The position numbers and the translations under genes were made by a program. 64,000 nucleotides of DNA from Pseudorhizobium pelagicum (GTDB taxonomy: Bacteria; Pseudomonadota; Alphaproteobacteria; Rhizobiales; Rhizobiaceae), in contig JOKI01000012.1 in assembly GCA_000722615.1 (NCBI GenBank), forward strand, positions 91,320 through 155,319, in the 5' to 3' direction. This document shows, piece by piece, positions 33,741 through 43,609 of this stretch. The notes below the pieces were generated by a model, which was not told the DNA's origin, ran no database searches, and was given only the letters and a program-made list of their open reading frames with translations. The number at the start of each line of letters is the position of its first letter. The first letter of the stretch is position 1.

Positions 33741-33814
33741 GGCACGAATCGAATTGGAATTATGCGAGTTCACAAACAGGACACGATTGTGTAGTTTCCG
33801 CGCAAATTTGCAGG

Positions 33815-33830
33815 CAGGCGCTTTCGCCTG
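33815..33830 (+). promoter_or_regulatory. Hairpin in the infA leader
   Basis: CAGGCG (33815-33820) and CGCCTG (33825-33830) form a perfect 6-base stem with a CTTT loop, extended slightly on both sides. It lies 35 bases before infA. With no T run it is not an obvious terminator and may be a leader structure or weak end signal for the upstream operon. Confidence 0.35.
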
Positions 33831-33865
33831 GCCGAAAACCCAACTGACAGGAAGAACACCCATAG

Positions 33866-34084
33866 ATGGCTAAAGAAGAAGTCCTTGAATTCCCGGGCAT
33901 TGTGACAGAACTCCTGCCGAACGCAACGTTTCGCGTAAAGCTGGAAAACGAACACGAGATCATTGCTCACACGGCCGGCCGCATGCGCAAGAACCGCATC
34001 CGGGTGCTCGCCGGTGACAAGGTGACGGTGGAAATGACGCCTTACGATCTCACCAAGGGCCGCATCACCTACCGGTTCAAGTGA
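33866..34084 (+). CDS. infA: Translation initiation factor IF-1
   Basis: The 72-residue OB-fold protein is IF-1, which binds the ribosomal A site during initiation. '[57 protein letters not shown]' is essentially the family consensus, with full length. It has its own 125-base upstream region and is followed by maf after 32 bases. Confidence 0.98.
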   Translation: MAKEEVLEFPGIVTELLPNATFRVKLENEHEIIAHTAGRMRKNRIRVLAGDKVTVEMTPYDLTKGRITYRFK

Positions 34085-34116
34085 CGCGCCTGAAGCGGCA
34101 GAACGACTGAAGCATC

Positions 34117-34737
34117 ATGGCGTCTGATCAAAAACTCATCCTCGCCTCCGGCTCGCCGCGGCGTCTGGACCTGCTCAACCAGGCGGGCATCGAACCTGCG
34201 CGCATGATGCCGATGGATATCGACGAGGCGCCGAAGAAGTCGGAACACCCGCGCTCGCTCGCGCGCCGCCTGTCGACCGAAAAGGCCGAGGCGGCCTTCG
34301 CGGCCATAAAGGGCGATCTCGCCTGGCGCCACAGCTACATCCTCTCCGCCGACACGGTTGTGGCCGTCGGCCGCCGGATCCTGGAAAAGACGGAATACAC
34401 GGAGGAGGCCTCGGCCGCGCTCCATCTGCTGTCAGGCCGCGGTCATTCGGTCTATACCGGCATCTGCCTGGTGACCCCGGGCGGCCAGTTCCGCCAGAAG
34501 GTCGTCCTGACCAAGGTCCGCTTCAAGCGCCTGTCGGCGACCGAAATCGAAAACTACATCGCCTCGGGCCAGTGGCGCGGCAAGGCGGGCGCCTACGCCA
34601 TTCAGGGCATTGCCGGCAGCTTTGTCCAGAAGCTCGTCGGCTCCTACACCAATGTGGTCGGCCTGCCCCTCTACGAGACCCTGTCACTGCTGTCGGGCGA
34701 AGGCTACGACGTGCAGGCGGCATGGCCGGAGGGCTGA
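34117..34737 (+). CDS. maf: Maf-like nucleotide pyrophosphatase
   Basis: The 206-residue Maf/ITPase-like protein hydrolyses non-canonical or regulatory nucleoside triphosphates and is linked with septum formation control. Motifs are '[19 protein letters not shown]' (residues 7-25), '[18 protein letters not shown]' and '[31 protein letters not shown]'. It is directly followed by yacG (two bases between), a conserved rhizobial pair. Confidence 0.95.
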   Translation: MASDQKLILASGSPRRLDLLNQAGIEPARMMPMDIDEAPKKSEHPRSLARRLSTEKAEAAFAAIKGDLAWRHSYILSADTVVAVGRRILEKTEYTEEASAALHLLSGRGHSVYTGICLVTPGGQFRQKVVLTKVRFKRLSATEIENYIASGQWRGKAGAYAIQGIAGSFVQKLVGSYTNVVGLPLYETLSLLSGEGYDVQAAWPEG

Positions 34738-34739
34738 GC

Positions 34740-34946
34740 ATGGCGTCCCCGATCAAACCCGGCGGCAAGGTGGAGCCGCTTCGCAAGACGCTGCCGTGCC
34801 CGGAATGCCGCAAGCCGTCCGCCCGCGACCATTATCCCTTCTGCTCCGATCGCTGCCGCACGCTCGATCTCTCCCGATGGCTGACGGGATCCTACGCCAT
34901 CCCCGTTTCCGACGACGAGTCCAGGCCGGATGACGACGAGGAGTGA
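34740..34946 (+). CDS. yacG: DNA gyrase inhibitor YacG, zinc-binding
   Basis: The 68-residue protein has the YacG zinc motif: '[31 protein letters not shown]', four Cys in CxxC-x15-CxxxC arrangement. YacG binds and inhibits GyrB. ATG 34740 overlaps the maf neighbourhood by position and gives the normal size; the longer open frame from 34572 overlaps maf and is spurious. An acidic C-terminal tail ('[11 protein letters not shown]') is typical. Confidence 0.92.
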   Translation: MASPIKPGGKVEPLRKTLPCPECRKPSARDHYPFCSDRCRTLDLSRWLTGSYAIPVSDDESRPDDDEE

Positions 34947-35016
34947 TGGCTTCGGCCGACATTTTCGACCCCCTCCGGAAAACGATCGGGGAGGCCAAAA
35001 AAGTCGTCGACGGCGC

Positions 35017-35044
35017 TGGACATGGCCTCGCAAGATGTTATAAC
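35017..35044 (+). promoter_or_regulatory. Probable promoter for tRNA-Phe
   Basis: TGGACA (35017-35022) and TATAAC (35039-35044) are spaced by 16 bases, about 66 bases before the tRNA. A perfect hairpin AGGCTT-CAAA-AAGCCT (35091-35106) lies immediately upstream of the tRNA 5' end and may act in processing. Assignment by consensus only. Confidence 0.45.
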
Positions 35045-35110
35045 CCCGCTCGCTTCCGGGGGAGACACCCCCCGCCGGTCCTGGACCGGAAGGCTTCAAA
35101 AAGCCTCGAT

Positions 35111-35186
35111 GCCCGGATAGCTCAGTTGGTAGAGCAGCGGATTGAAAATCCGCGTGTCGGTGGTTCAAATCCGCCTCCGGGCACCA
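35111..35186 (+). tRNA. tRNA-Phe (anticodon GAA)
   Basis: A full cloverleaf is visible: acceptor stem GCCCGGA/TCCGGGC, D-arm GCTC-AGTTGGTAGA-GAGC type, anticodon stem GCGGA/TCCGC with loop TTGAAAA (anticodon GAA), T-arm with GGTTCAAATCC, and an encoded CCA end at 35184-35186. It lies between yacG and a DNA glycosylase gene. Confidence 0.96.
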
Positions 35187-35326
35187 TTCAGCCTCAGACA
35201 GACCTCACCTATTTCATCGCCTGTCTCCTTGACCGAGGCTTTGCCGCGGGCATCTTGCGTCTGACGTAGACGACTGCGCCAGTTGTCGACCCCACCGTCC
35301 ATCCCCCATTGCACCCGGAGCCGACC

Positions 35327-35899
35327 TTGATCGCACAGGATGACAGTCCCTTCGACAGGAGTGCCGTGGAGGTGGCGCGGCATCTGATCGGGGCCTCCCT
35401 GACGTTTAACGGCGTCGGCGGGATCATCGTCGAGACGGAGGCCTATGAGCGGGAGGATCCGGCGTCCCACAGCTTTCGCGGCCCCACGGACCGCAACCGG
35501 TCGATGTTCGGCCCGGCCGGGCATGTCTATGTCTACCGCTCCTATGGCATTCACTGGTGCCTCAATATTGTCTGCCGTCCCGGCAGCGCCGTTCTCATTC
35601 GGGCCCTGGAGCCGCGCTGGGGCCTTGAGGACATGCAGGAAAGGCGGGGCAGCCGTGGTCTCCGGCTTCTCTGTGCCGGACCGGGACGTGTCTGCCAAGC
35701 GCTGGCGATCTCGCGGGCGCAGGACGGATTGCCGCTTGTCGAGCCGCCATTTGATCTGTCGTTTCCGACAGGACCAGCAGAGGTTGTCGTGGGCACGCGG
35801 ATCGGCATCACGAAGGCGGCAGATTTGTCATGGCGTTTTGGCTTGAAGGGCTCGCCCTTTGTCAGCCGCAGGTTCCCCGGTCCGGCGCTCGGGACCTGA
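35327..35899 (+). CDS. 3-methyladenine DNA glycosylase (AAG/MPG family)
   Basis: The 190-residue protein belongs to the Mpg family, which removes alkylated purines and starts base-excision repair. Features: '[39 protein letters not shown]' with the catalytic Glu and the 'SHSFRG' segment, '[27 protein letters not shown]' lining the base pocket, and '[15 protein letters not shown]'. I choose TTG 35327 because GGAG lies seven bases upstream; the frame is open to TTG 35309. Downstream is a long noncoding gap. Confidence 0.92.
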   Translation: MIAQDDSPFDRSAVEVARHLIGASLTFNGVGGIIVETEAYEREDPASHSFRGPTDRNRSMFGPAGHVYVYRSYGIHWCLNIVCRPGSAVLIRALEPRWGLEDMQERRGSRGLRLLCAGPGRVCQALAISRAQDGLPLVEPPFDLSFPTGPAEVVVGTRIGITKAADLSWRFGLKGSPFVSRRFPGPALGT

Positions 35900-36271
35900 G
35901 CATCACGACCCAAGGTTGCGCCTCGAGGGCGTGACCTCTGGCCGGTCGTTGCTGATGAGCTCCCTCTAAAAAGTAAATCACGCGAGGGCCAGTATTCTTA
36001 ACCTTCGGGCAAGGAATTAACCATACATATGAGCAACCACGGCAAATTGTGGAACCATTGTTCCCCAGAGGCATGAAGCCGATCTGCCGTACCGGTCTCG
36101 ACCCGGTATCCGCTCCTGATCACATTTCAAAACGACCGCGGTGACCGTGTTGTCCATGCCCGGCGACCTTATTCAGGTTGACCGGCATCCTCCCGACCCC
36201 CGGCGGACGAGTGAGAAGAGCAGTGTACTGCGATCCTTGCGGGGGTCTAATTCGGTTTTTGGGGACGCATT
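35900..36271 (+). promoter_or_regulatory. 372-base regulatory gap upstream of the che operon
   Basis: No convincing gene lies in this gap. It contains two direct copies of TTAACC (35998-36003 and 36017-36022, 19 bases apart), an AT-rich stretch CATACATAT near 36022-36030, a perfect hairpin GGAAC-CATT-GTTCC (36051-36064), and the 13-mer GGCATGAAGCCGA at 36070-36082 that recurs before flaA. This is where the che promoter should lie. In Sinorhizobium the che operon depends on VisNR and Rem, and a binding site for such a regulator is plausible here but unproven. Confidence 0.6.
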
Positions 36272-37888
36272 GTGGGGCATAGTTCGCCATCAGAACAGGC
36301 GCGGAGAGCTCAGGCAGGCAGTCTGGGGGAGAGACTGGCATTTGCCGGCCTGGACGCGGACACCTGCGAGCTGCTGCGACGCCACCGCCCGCAGCTGGAA
36401 CTGCATTGCAAGGACGGTCTGCGCGACCTCTTCCACCGCTTCCAGTCCTTTCCCGAGTCCGCCCGACATTTCGACAGCGAGCACAAGATCGAGCGCCTGC
36501 ACGACCTGCAGACCTCGCACTGGAGCGTGCTGACCGACGCCCGTTTCGATGCCCTCTATGCCGAGCGGGTCAAGGTGCTGTCCGACAGCGAGAGCCGCAT
36601 GGGTCTCGACCCGCGCTGGCACGTTGCCGGCCATGCCGTCGTGCTGGAGCACCTGCTCGCCGGCGTGCTGGCACAGGAAACCGGCCGTTCGCTGCTTCCG
36701 GCAGGCCGTCGCCGTGCACAGGAACTGACCGATCTCGTCGGCGCGCTTGTCCGTCTCGTCATGGTCGATGTGGAGATCGCGGTTTCGCTGCGCTTCAACG
36801 AGGTTCGCCAGAAGCACCACCGGGCGCTGGAGGATCAGCGCGCGGAAGACCATGCGGAAGTCGTCCAGCTGTTCTCCGACGTCGTGCGTTCGCTGGCCGA
36901 GCGGGACTTCACCATCTGTCTTCCCGACGAAGTTCCGGAGCCCTACCGGGAACTCGCGGATCTGCTGAATCAGGCCCTCGAAACGAGCCGTCTCTCGCTT
37001 GCCACCGCGCAAAAGCACGGACAAGAGGCCGAGGCCGTCGCCGGTGCCCTGTCTGCCGACGCCAAGGCCTTTGCTGAGGCATCCGTCGCTCACTCGCAGC
37101 GGCTGCATGAGGCCTCCGCGCAGCTCGCCGCCATCACCAGCCAGATGCGCACCTGCGCCGCAGATACGGGCGCTGCACAGGAGGCCGCCGCCACCACCCG
37201 CAAGACGGTCGAGGAAAGCGGCGAGATCGTCGGCCGCGCCATCAGTGCCATGTCGGACATCGAAGCTTCGGCGGAAAAGATCGGCGAAATCATTGGTGTG
37301 ATCGACGAGATTGCCTTCCAGACCAATCTGCTGGCGCTGAATGCCGGCATCGAAGCTGCACGTGCCGGCGATTCCGGCCGCGGCTTTGCCGTCGTCGCCC
37401 AGGAAGTGCGCGCCCTGGCGCAGCGCTCCGCGGACGCGGCTCATGAGATCAAATCGCTGGTCAACGGCACCAAGACGCAGGTCGGTGCCGGCGTCCAGAT
37501 GGTTCATCGCACCCAGGACGCCATCAGCGGTATTGTCCGGCAGGTGACCGCGATCGATCACTCGATTGCCGGCATCGCCAGAAGCGCCGAGGAACAGGCC
37601 GGTGCGCTCGGACATGTCACGGCGGAGGTTTCTGCACTCGGCGCTGACGTGGCTTCCAATGCCGGGCGCGCCGCGCAGGCCGGCACCCGCGCCGACGATC
37701 TGCAAACCGTGATTCTCGAGCTCGGACGAACGGTCCGCGAGTTCAGGGTCGAACGGCAGACGCGCTACCACTCCGATCTGTCGCGGCCGGTCCAGAAGCC
37801 GAAGATCGAACTCATCGCAACCGGTGCTGTCTTCGATCCAAGGGACGACGGCGATCTTCTGTTTCACAAAAGGCAAGGAATGATCTGA
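36272..37888 (+). CDS. icpA: Soluble chemoreceptor with globin-like sensor domain
   Basis: The 538-residue protein has no membrane segment. An N-terminal protoglobin-like domain (about 20-200, including '[21 protein letters not shown]') is followed by a methyl-accepting signalling domain with the diagnostic hairpin '[47 protein letters not shown]' (about 345-392). At the position of the usual heme proximal His (H-x-R-I-G-L pattern) the sequence reads 'ESRMGL', suggesting heme may be absent. It heads the che operon, as IcpA does in Sinorhizobium meliloti. The GTG start overlaps nothing; cheS begins at its last base. Confidence 0.85.
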   Translation: MGHSSPSEQARRAQAGSLGERLAFAGLDADTCELLRRHRPQLELHCKDGLRDLFHRFQSFPESARHFDSEHKIERLHDLQTSHWSVLTDARFDALYAERVKVLSDSESRMGLDPRWHVAGHAVVLEHLLAGVLAQETGRSLLPAGRRRAQELTDLVGALVRLVMVDVEIAVSLRFNEVRQKHHRALEDQRAEDHAEVVQLFSDVVRSLAERDFTICLPDEVPEPYRELADLLNQALETSRLSLATAQKHGQEAEAVAGALSADAKAFAEASVAHSQRLHEASAQLAAITSQMRTCAADTGAAQEAAATTRKTVEESGEIVGRAISAMSDIEASAEKIGEIIGVIDEIAFQTNLLALNAGIEAARAGDSGRGFAVVAQEVRALAQRSADAAHEIKSLVNGTKTQVGAGVQMVHRTQDAISGIVRQVTAIDHSIAGIARSAEEQAGALGHVTAEVSALGADVASNAGRAAQAGTRADDLQTVILELGRTVREFRVERQTRYHSDLSRPVQKPKIELIATGAVFDPRDDGDLLFHKRQGMI

Positions 37889-38187
37889 TGGCCACGAAGA
37901 AGGCTGCGAGCGGCAGCTTGAAATTATCCCCGGTCCTCGATCTCACCGAGGCGAGCGCGCTGCATGGGACCCTGATGTCGATGCGCGGCCGCAACGTGAC
38001 GATCGACGCTTCCGAAGTGGAGCGTGTCGGAGTCCAGTGCGTGCAGGTGCTGATCGCCGGTGCCCGCGCCTGGCAGGCCGACAAAAAGTCATACGTCGTG
38101 GACAAGTCCTCCGACGCTTTCGCAAAGACAATGCAACTCATCGGCATCGATACCGACCTTCTGGTTGCTAAGGAGATTTCCAAATGA
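37888..38187 (+). CDS. cheS: STAS-domain chemotaxis protein CheS
   Basis: The 99-residue protein is a single STAS-like domain ('LKLSPVLDLTEASALHGTLMSMRGRNVTIDASEVERVGVQCVQVLIAGARAW'). In S. meliloti, CheS binds CheA and speeds removal of phosphate from CheY1, the phosphate-sink regulator, replacing CheZ. It begins at the last base of the receptor gene and overlaps cheY1 by four bases, so translation is coupled. Confidence 0.9.
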   Translation: MATKKAASGSLKLSPVLDLTEASALHGTLMSMRGRNVTIDASEVERVGVQCVQVLIAGARAWQADKKSYVVDKSSDAFAKTMQLIGIDTDLLVAKEISK

Positions 38188-38549
38188 AGAAGAAAGTACT
38201 GACCGTGGATGATTCACGGACCATCCGGAACATGCTTCTGGTGACCCTCAACAATGCCGGCTTCGAGACCATTCAGGCCGAAGACGGCATCGAGGGTCTT
38301 GAGATCCTGGAGGGTGCCAATCCCGACGTCATCGTCACCGATATCAACATGCCTCGCCTCGACGGCTTCGGCTTCATCGAGGGCGTGCGCCGCAACGAAA
38401 AGTACCGCGCCATCCCGATCCTCGTGCTGACGACGGAAAGCGATGCCGAGAAGAAGAACCGTGCTCGCCAGGCTGGTGCTACCGGCTGGATCGTGAAGCC
38501 GTTCGATCCGGTCAAGCTGATCGACGCCATTGAACGCGTGACCGCCTGA
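38184..38549 (+). CDS. cheY1: Chemotaxis response regulator CheY1
   Basis: The 121-residue receiver domain has Asp9/Asp10, the phosphoacceptor Asp53 ('VTDINMPRLDG'), Thr83 ('LTTESD') and Lys105 ('VKPFDP'). In rhizobia CheY1 acts mainly as a phosphate sink that drains CheY2-P through CheA, since motor control is by speed. It overlaps cheS (ATGA) and precedes cheA. Confidence 0.95.
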   Translation: MKKKVLTVDDSRTIRNMLLVTLNNAGFETIQAEDGIEGLEILEGANPDVIVTDINMPRLDGFGFIEGVRRNEKYRAIPILVLTTESDAEKKNRARQAGATGWIVKPFDPVKLIDAIERVTA

Positions 38550-38577
38550 ATTAACAGCCTGATCAGGAATCCTTCCG

Positions 38578-40806
38578 ATGGATATGAACGAAATCAAAGA
38601 GATCTTCTTCCAGGAATGCGAAGAGCAGCTTGCCGAACTGGAATCGGGGCTTCTCAAGCTCAATGACGGAGATCGCGATCCTGAGACGGTGAACGCCGTC
38701 TTCCGCGCCGTTCATTCCATCAAGGGTGGAGCAGGTGCCTTCGGTCTTGAAGACCTTGTCGCCTTTGCACACGTCTTCGAAACGACGCTGGATTGCGTCC
38801 GCTCCAACCGTCTTGAGCCGAGCCAGGACGTTCTCAAGGTGATGCTGAAGTCCGCCGACGTTCTGGCGGATCTGACCAATGCTGCCCGTGACGGCGGCTT
38901 CGTCGACGAGAGCCGCAGCCGCGCTCTGGTAAAGGAGCTCGAGGCGCTCGCGAACGGTGAGACCCCGGCGCCTTCGGTGGACGCTCCGAAGGTTGTCGCC
39001 AAGGCTCCCGAGCCCGTGCAGGCGGCTCCGCCGACGGATGACAGCGGCTTCCAGCCGGTGCCGTTCTCCTTCGACTCGTTTGGCGACGAGGAAGCGGAAG
39101 GCGAAGGCGAACAGGTGTTCGATATCACGTTCCGCCCGCGCCGGGAGCTCTTCAGCAAGGGCAACGAGGCGGCCCTGCTGCTGCGCGATCTCTCCCGCAT
39201 CGGCGAGATGAGCATCAACTGCGACATCGACGGTCTGCCCGCTCTCGACGCCATGGACCCGGAAGACTCCTACTTCGGCTGGAGCATCTCCCTGAAGACG
39301 AAGAAGGCGGAGGAAGATGTCCGTTCGGTCTTCGAATTCGCCGAGTGGGACTGCGAGCTCACGGTGAAGGCGGCCGAGGCGGCGGCGCCTGCTGCCGATC
39401 TGCCAATGGTGCCGGTCCCATTCGATCTCTCCGCTCTGGACGAAGTCTCGGGCCCTGCCGCGTCGGCAGATGTCTCGGCAGCGCAGACCGAAAGCGACGC
39501 CTCCAAGATGGCTGCTGCGGCAGCCCGCGTCGAGAAGAAGGAGACGGCTGCCGCCGCTGCAGCCGCTGCCCAGACAGCTACAACCGCGGCAGCTGCCGCC
39601 GGTCAGACCATTCGCGTCGATCTGGATCGCGTCGATCGCCTCATCAACCTCGTCGGCGAACTCGTCATCAATCAGGCGATGCTGTCCCAGAGCGTCATCG
39701 AAAACGACAACAACGGAACCTCCTCCATCAACATGGGGCTCGAGGAACTGCAGCAGCTGACGCGCGAGATCCAGGACTCGGTCATGGCCATCCGCGCCCA
39801 GCCTGTGAAGCCGGTCTTCCAGCGCATGTCGCGTATCGTGCGCGAAGTGGCCGACATGGTCGGCAAGTCGATCCGCCTTGTCACGGAAGGTGAAAATACC
39901 GAAGTCGACAAGACGGTCATCGACAAGATCGCCGAGCCGCTGACCCACATGATCCGCAATGCCGTCGACCATGGCATCGAGACGCCCGAAAAGCGCGAGG
40001 CCGCCGGCAAGGATCCGGAAGGCACGATCAAGCTGACCGCCAAGCATCGTTCTGGCCGCATCCTGATCGAACTCGTCGACGACGGCGCCGGCATCAACCG
40101 CGAACGCGTCAAGCAGAAGGCCATCGACAACGAGCTCATCGCGCCTGACGCCAACCTGTCGGACGAGGAGATCGACAACCTGATCTTCGCGCCGGGCTTC
40201 TCGACGGCCGACACGATCTCCGACATTTCCGGCCGCGGCGTCGGCATGGATGTCGTCAAGCGCTCGATCCAGGCGCTCGGCGGTCGGATCTCGATCTCCT
40301 CCCGCCCGGGCCATGGCTCGACCTTCACCATGAGCCTGCCGCTGACGCTGGCCGTCCTCGACGGCATGGTCGTCACCGTCGCTGGCCAGACGCTCGTCGT
40401 GCCGCTGACGGCAATCGTTGAAACGCTTCAGCCAGAAGCCACTGCGATCCATTCCTTCGGCGCCAACCAGCGGCTGATCTCCATCCGCGACTCCTTCTGC
40501 CCGCTGGTGGATGTCGGCCGCATCCTGAACTTCAGGTCGGTGCAGGCGAACCCGGTCGAAGGCGTGGCCCTGCTGGTGGAATCGGAAGGCGGCGGCCAGC
40601 GGGCCTTGATGGTGGATGCCATCCAGGGCCAGCGTCAGGTCGTCATCAAGTCGCTGGAAGCGAACTACACGCATGTCCCGGGCATCGCTGCAGCCACCAT
40701 TCTCGGTGATGGCCGCGTTGCTCTCATCCTGGACGTCGATGCCGTGGTCTCGGCATCGCGCGGCCAGTCCCTGAAGCCGGAAATGTCGCTAGCTGCCACG
40801 GGTTAA
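38578..40806 (+). CDS. cheA: Chemotaxis histidine kinase CheA
   Basis: The 742-residue kinase receives receptor signals through CheW and phosphorylates CheY1, CheY2 and CheB. It has P1 with phosphoacceptor His46 ('RAVHSIKGGAGAFGLEDL'), a substrate-binding P2-like part, a long Ala-rich linker around residues 323-344, dimerisation P3 ('VDRLINLVGELVINQAMLSQ'), an ATPase P4 with 'HMIRNAVDHGIE', 'DDGAGI', 'GRGVGMDVVK', 'GHGSTFTMSLPLTLA', and a CheW-like P5 (about 600-742). All kinase boxes are intact. Confidence 0.97.
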   Translation: MDMNEIKEIFFQECEEQLAELESGLLKLNDGDRDPETVNAVFRAVHSIKGGAGAFGLEDLVAFAHVFETTLDCVRSNRLEPSQDVLKVMLKSADVLADLTNAARDGGFVDESRSRALVKELEALANGETPAPSVDAPKVVAKAPEPVQAAPPTDDSGFQPVPFSFDSFGDEEAEGEGEQVFDITFRPRRELFSKGNEAALLLRDLSRIGEMSINCDIDGLPALDAMDPEDSYFGWSISLKTKKAEEDVRSVFEFAEWDCELTVKAAEAAAPAADLPMVPVPFDLSALDEVSGPAASADVSAAQTESDASKMAAAAARVEKKETAAAAAAAAQTATTAAAAAGQTIRVDLDRVDRLINLVGELVINQAMLSQSVIENDNNGTSSINMGLEELQQLTREIQDSVMAIRAQPVKPVFQRMSRIVREVADMVGKSIRLVTEGENTEVDKTVIDKIAEPLTHMIRNAVDHGIETPEKREAAGKDPEGTIKLTAKHRSGRILIELVDDGAGINRERVKQKAIDNELIAPDANLSDEEIDNLIFAPGFSTADTISDISGRGVGMDVVKRSIQALGGRISISSRPGHGSTFTMSLPLTLAVLDGMVVTVAGQTLVVPLTAIVETLQPEATAIHSFGANQRLISIRDSFCPLVDVGRILNFRSVQANPVEGVALLVESEGGGQRALMVDAIQGQRQVVIKSLEANYTHVPGIAAATILGDGRVALILDVDAVVSASRGQSLKPEMSLAATG

Positions 40807-40809
40807 GGT

Positions 40810-41277
40810 ATGTCGTACGCCGTGAAAAACATGTCGGAGGATGACCGGGAGCTGATCGCCTTTCGTATCGGCGATCAGGAGTTCTGCGTCAATATCATGT
40901 CTGTCCGCGAGATCCGCGGATGGACGACGGCCACGCCGCTGCCCCACGCGCCTCCCTATGTGTTGGGCGTGATCAACCTGCGCGGAGCAGTCCTGCCGAT
41001 CGTCGATCTCTCTGCAATGCTGGGAATGAAGGCCGCCGAACCAAGCGTGCGTCACGTGATCATCGTTGCCCAGGTAAAGAGCCGGGTGGTCGGACTTCTG
41101 GTGGAGGCCGTTTCCGATATCCTTACGATTATAGGCGACAGTATACAGCCGGTACCGGAAGTCTCTTCCGAACTTGAAAAACAATACGCTCGGGGGATCC
41201 TCGCAATCGACAAGCGGATGATCTGCATGATCGATCTGGATGCTCTCTTCCCGCAACAGGAAAGTGAAGCTGCATGA
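40810..41277 (+). CDS. cheW: Chemotaxis coupling protein CheW
   Basis: The 155-residue SH3-like adaptor joins receptors to CheA. Conserved elements are 'LIAFRIGDQEFCVNIMSVREIRGW', 'PHAPPYVLGVINLRGAVLPIVDLSAMLGM' and 'VVGLLVEAVSDILTI'. It lies three bases after cheA and overlaps cheR by four bases. Confidence 0.96.
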   Translation: MSYAVKNMSEDDRELIAFRIGDQEFCVNIMSVREIRGWTTATPLPHAPPYVLGVINLRGAVLPIVDLSAMLGMKAAEPSVRHVIIVAQVKSRVVGLLVEAVSDILTIIGDSIQPVPEVSSELEKQYARGILAIDKRMICMIDLDALFPQQESEAA

Positions 41278-42182
41278 AGGCCTTGGGGGCAATAGAGAGC
41301 CGGCAGTCGCCGGACGAGGTCATGGCCAGCGGAGAATATCCGCTGACGCGCCGTGACCTGTCCGAAATCGCCGCAATGATTTATTCGGACGCCGGAATCT
41401 TCCTCAACGATTCCAAGGCTTCGCTCGTCTATTCCCGTCTTTCCAAGCATATCCGCAACCTGGGCCTGAAGGGCTTTCGCGAATACTGCGCCCTGGTGGC
41501 CTCGGCGGAGGGAGCCGCTGCCCGGCGCGACATGCTCTCGCACCTGACGACCAACTTCACGCGTTTCTTCCGCGAGAACCATCACTTCGAGCATCTGCGC
41601 GATGAAGTGCTGCCGGGGCTGATTGCGCGCGCCAAGAGCGGTGGCAGGGTCCGCATCTGGTCGGCAGCCTGTTCCGATGGCCAGGAGCCCTATTCGATCG
41701 CTCTGACGGTCCTCTCGATGGTGCCGAATATCACCGACTACGACTTCAGGATCCTGGCCACCGACATCGATCCGAAGATCCTGGCGCTGGCACGGGCCGG
41801 TATCTACGATGAAACCGCACTGGAAACGGTGACGCCGGCCATGCGCAAGCAGTTCTTCCGCGAAGTGGATGTGGGCGGTCGTCGCAAGTATCAGGTCGAT
41901 GACCGGGTCAAGAAGCTCATCACCTTCAACGAACTGAACCTGATGGCGCAGTGGCCGTTCAAGGGCCACTTCGATGTGATCTTCTGCCGCAACGTGGTGA
42001 TCTATTTCGACGAGCCGACGCAGGTGAAGATCTGGTCGCGCTTCGCGTCTCTGCTGCCGGAAGGCGGTCACCTCTATATCGGCCACTCCGAACGCGTGTC
42101 CGGCGACCCCAAGAACCTGTTCGACAACATCGGCATCACGACCTATCGCCTGACGGGCAAGAACGCCGGGAGGAAAGCATGA
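41274..42182 (+). CDS. cheR: Chemoreceptor methyltransferase CheR
   Basis: The 302-residue enzyme methylates receptor glutamates using S-adenosylmethionine. Evidence: N-terminal all-helical domain ('[31 protein letters not shown]'), '[19 protein letters not shown]', SAM-binding '[20 protein letters not shown]', '[14 protein letters not shown]', and '[14 protein letters not shown]'. It overlaps cheB by ATGA at 42179. Confidence 0.96.
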   Translation: MKALGAIESRQSPDEVMASGEYPLTRRDLSEIAAMIYSDAGIFLNDSKASLVYSRLSKHIRNLGLKGFREYCALVASAEGAAARRDMLSHLTTNFTRFFRENHHFEHLRDEVLPGLIARAKSGGRVRIWSAACSDGQEPYSIALTVLSMVPNITDYDFRILATDIDPKILALARAGIYDETALETVTPAMRKQFFREVDVGGRRKYQVDDRVKKLITFNELNLMAQWPFKGHFDVIFCRNVVIYFDEPTQVKIWSRFASLLPEGGHLYIGHSERVSGDPKNLFDNIGITTYRLTGKNAGRKA

Positions 42183-43219
42183 GCGGTCCGGCACGCGTCC
42201 TCGTCGTCGACGATTCTGCGACCATGCGGGGCCTCATCACCGCAGTGCTCAATTCCGATCCGGAAGTGAACGTTGTCGGCCAGGCCGGTGACGCACTTGA
42301 GGCACGTGCTGCCATCAAGGAGCTCAATCCCGATGTGGTGACGCTCGACATCGAGATGCCGAACATGAACGGCCTCGAATTCCTCGAGAAGATCATGCGG
42401 CTGCGGCCGATGCCGGTGATCATGGTGTCGACCATGACGCATCATGGGGCAAATGCGACGCTTGCGGCGCTGGAAATCGGCGCCTTCGATTGCGTCGGCA
42501 AGCCGGCGCCCGGCGATATCCGCCCGTTCATCGATCTGGCCGAGAAGGTGAAGGCGGCGGCCCGTTCCGGCATGCGTCGCACCGCCTCGGCGCCCGCACC
42601 CGCCATCTCGCCGGCTGCGGGCTATCGGGTCGGACGCAAGGTCGTCGCAATCGGCTCGTCCACGGGCGGCGTCGAGGCATTGATCACGGTGTTGCAGAAC
42701 TTCCCCAAGAACTGCCCGCCGACGGTGATCACGCAGCACATGCCGCCGACGTTCACCAGAAGTTTCGCCGAGCGGCTCAACCGCCTGTGTGCTCCGGTCG
42801 TGGAAGAGGCAGTCGACGGCGCCCGGCTTGAGATCGGCAAGATCTACCTGGCGCCCGGCGGTGAACGGCATCTGCAGGTCGTCAATCCATCGGCGCCGTG
42901 CTGCCGATTGGTGGAACGCGATCCCGTCAATGGTCACCGGCCTTCTGTCGATGTGCTGTTTGACTCGGTTGCGGAACTGGCCGGCCGCAATGCCGTTGGG
43001 GTCATCCTGACCGGAATGGGCCGGGACGGGGCATCCGGTCTACTGAGAATGCGCAACGCCGGGGGGCGGACGCTGGGGCAGAACGAAAAGACCTGCGTGG
43101 TCTACGGCATGCCGCGCGTCGCATACGAAATCGGGGCTGTGGAGACGCAACTGCCGTTGAACTCCATTGGTGAGGAAATTCTGAAATTAACTGCTGCCCG
43201 GAAAGAAGGTACTGAATAA
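42179..43219 (+). CDS. cheB: Chemotaxis methylesterase CheB
   Basis: The 346-residue CheB has a receiver domain (Asp11/12, phosphoacceptor Asp57) and a C-terminal methylesterase with Ser in '[10 protein letters not shown]', His in '[10 protein letters not shown]' and Asp in 'TGMGRDGA', which removes methyl groups from receptors when phosphorylated. ATG 42179 is coupled to the cheR stop; the open frame from 41951 runs inside cheR and is spurious. Confidence 0.96.
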   Translation: MSGPARVLVVDDSATMRGLITAVLNSDPEVNVVGQAGDALEARAAIKELNPDVVTLDIEMPNMNGLEFLEKIMRLRPMPVIMVSTMTHHGANATLAALEIGAFDCVGKPAPGDIRPFIDLAEKVKAAARSGMRRTASAPAPAISPAAGYRVGRKVVAIGSSTGGVEALITVLQNFPKNCPPTVITQHMPPTFTRSFAERLNRLCAPVVEEAVDGARLEIGKIYLAPGGERHLQVVNPSAPCCRLVERDPVNGHRPSVDVLFDSVAELAGRNAVGVILTGMGRDGASGLLRMRNAGGRTLGQNEKTCVVYGMPRVAYEIGAVETQLPLNSIGEEILKLTAARKEGTE

Positions 43220-43609
43220 ATGTCTCTCGCTGAAAAAATCAAAGTTCTGATCGTCGATGATCAGGTCACCAGCCGGCTGCTGCTCAGCGATGCTCTGACA
43301 CAGCTGGGCTTCAAGCAAATCACCTCCGCCGGTGACGGCGAGCAGGGTATGAAGATCATGAATGAACAGCCTCATCATCTGGTCATCTCCGACTTCAACA
43401 TGCCCAAGATGGACGGCCTTGGCCTCCTGCAGGCGGTTCGCACCAATCCCGCGACCAAGAAGGCGGCCTTCATCATTCTGACGGCGCAGGGCGACCGCGC
43501 GCTGGTGCAGAAGGCCGCCCAGCTTGGCGCCAACAACGTTCTTGCCAAGCCCTTCACCATCGAAAAGATGAAGGCCGCAATCGAGGCCGTGTTTGGAGCC
43601 CTAAAATGA
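43220..43609 (+). CDS. cheY2: Chemotaxis response regulator CheY2
   Basis: The 129-residue receiver has Asp13/Asp14, phosphoacceptor Asp58 ('[12 protein letters not shown]') and Lys near '[10 protein letters not shown]'. CheY2-P is the form that slows the flagellar motor in rhizobia. It follows cheB directly and overlaps cheD by four bases. Confidence 0.95.
   Translation: MSLAEKIKVLIVDDQVTSRLLLSDALTQLGFKQITSAGDGEQGMKIMNEQPHHLVISDFNMPKMDGLGLLQAVRTNPATKKAAFIILTAQGDRALVQKAAQLGANNVLAKPFTIEKMKAAIEAVFGALK

Noticed and set aside
38563-40674. Minus-strand ORF of 703 codons opposite cheA
   Set aside because: It is open because of cheA codon bias; no recognisable domain. The Ala-rich linker of cheA yields low-complexity repeats in this frame.
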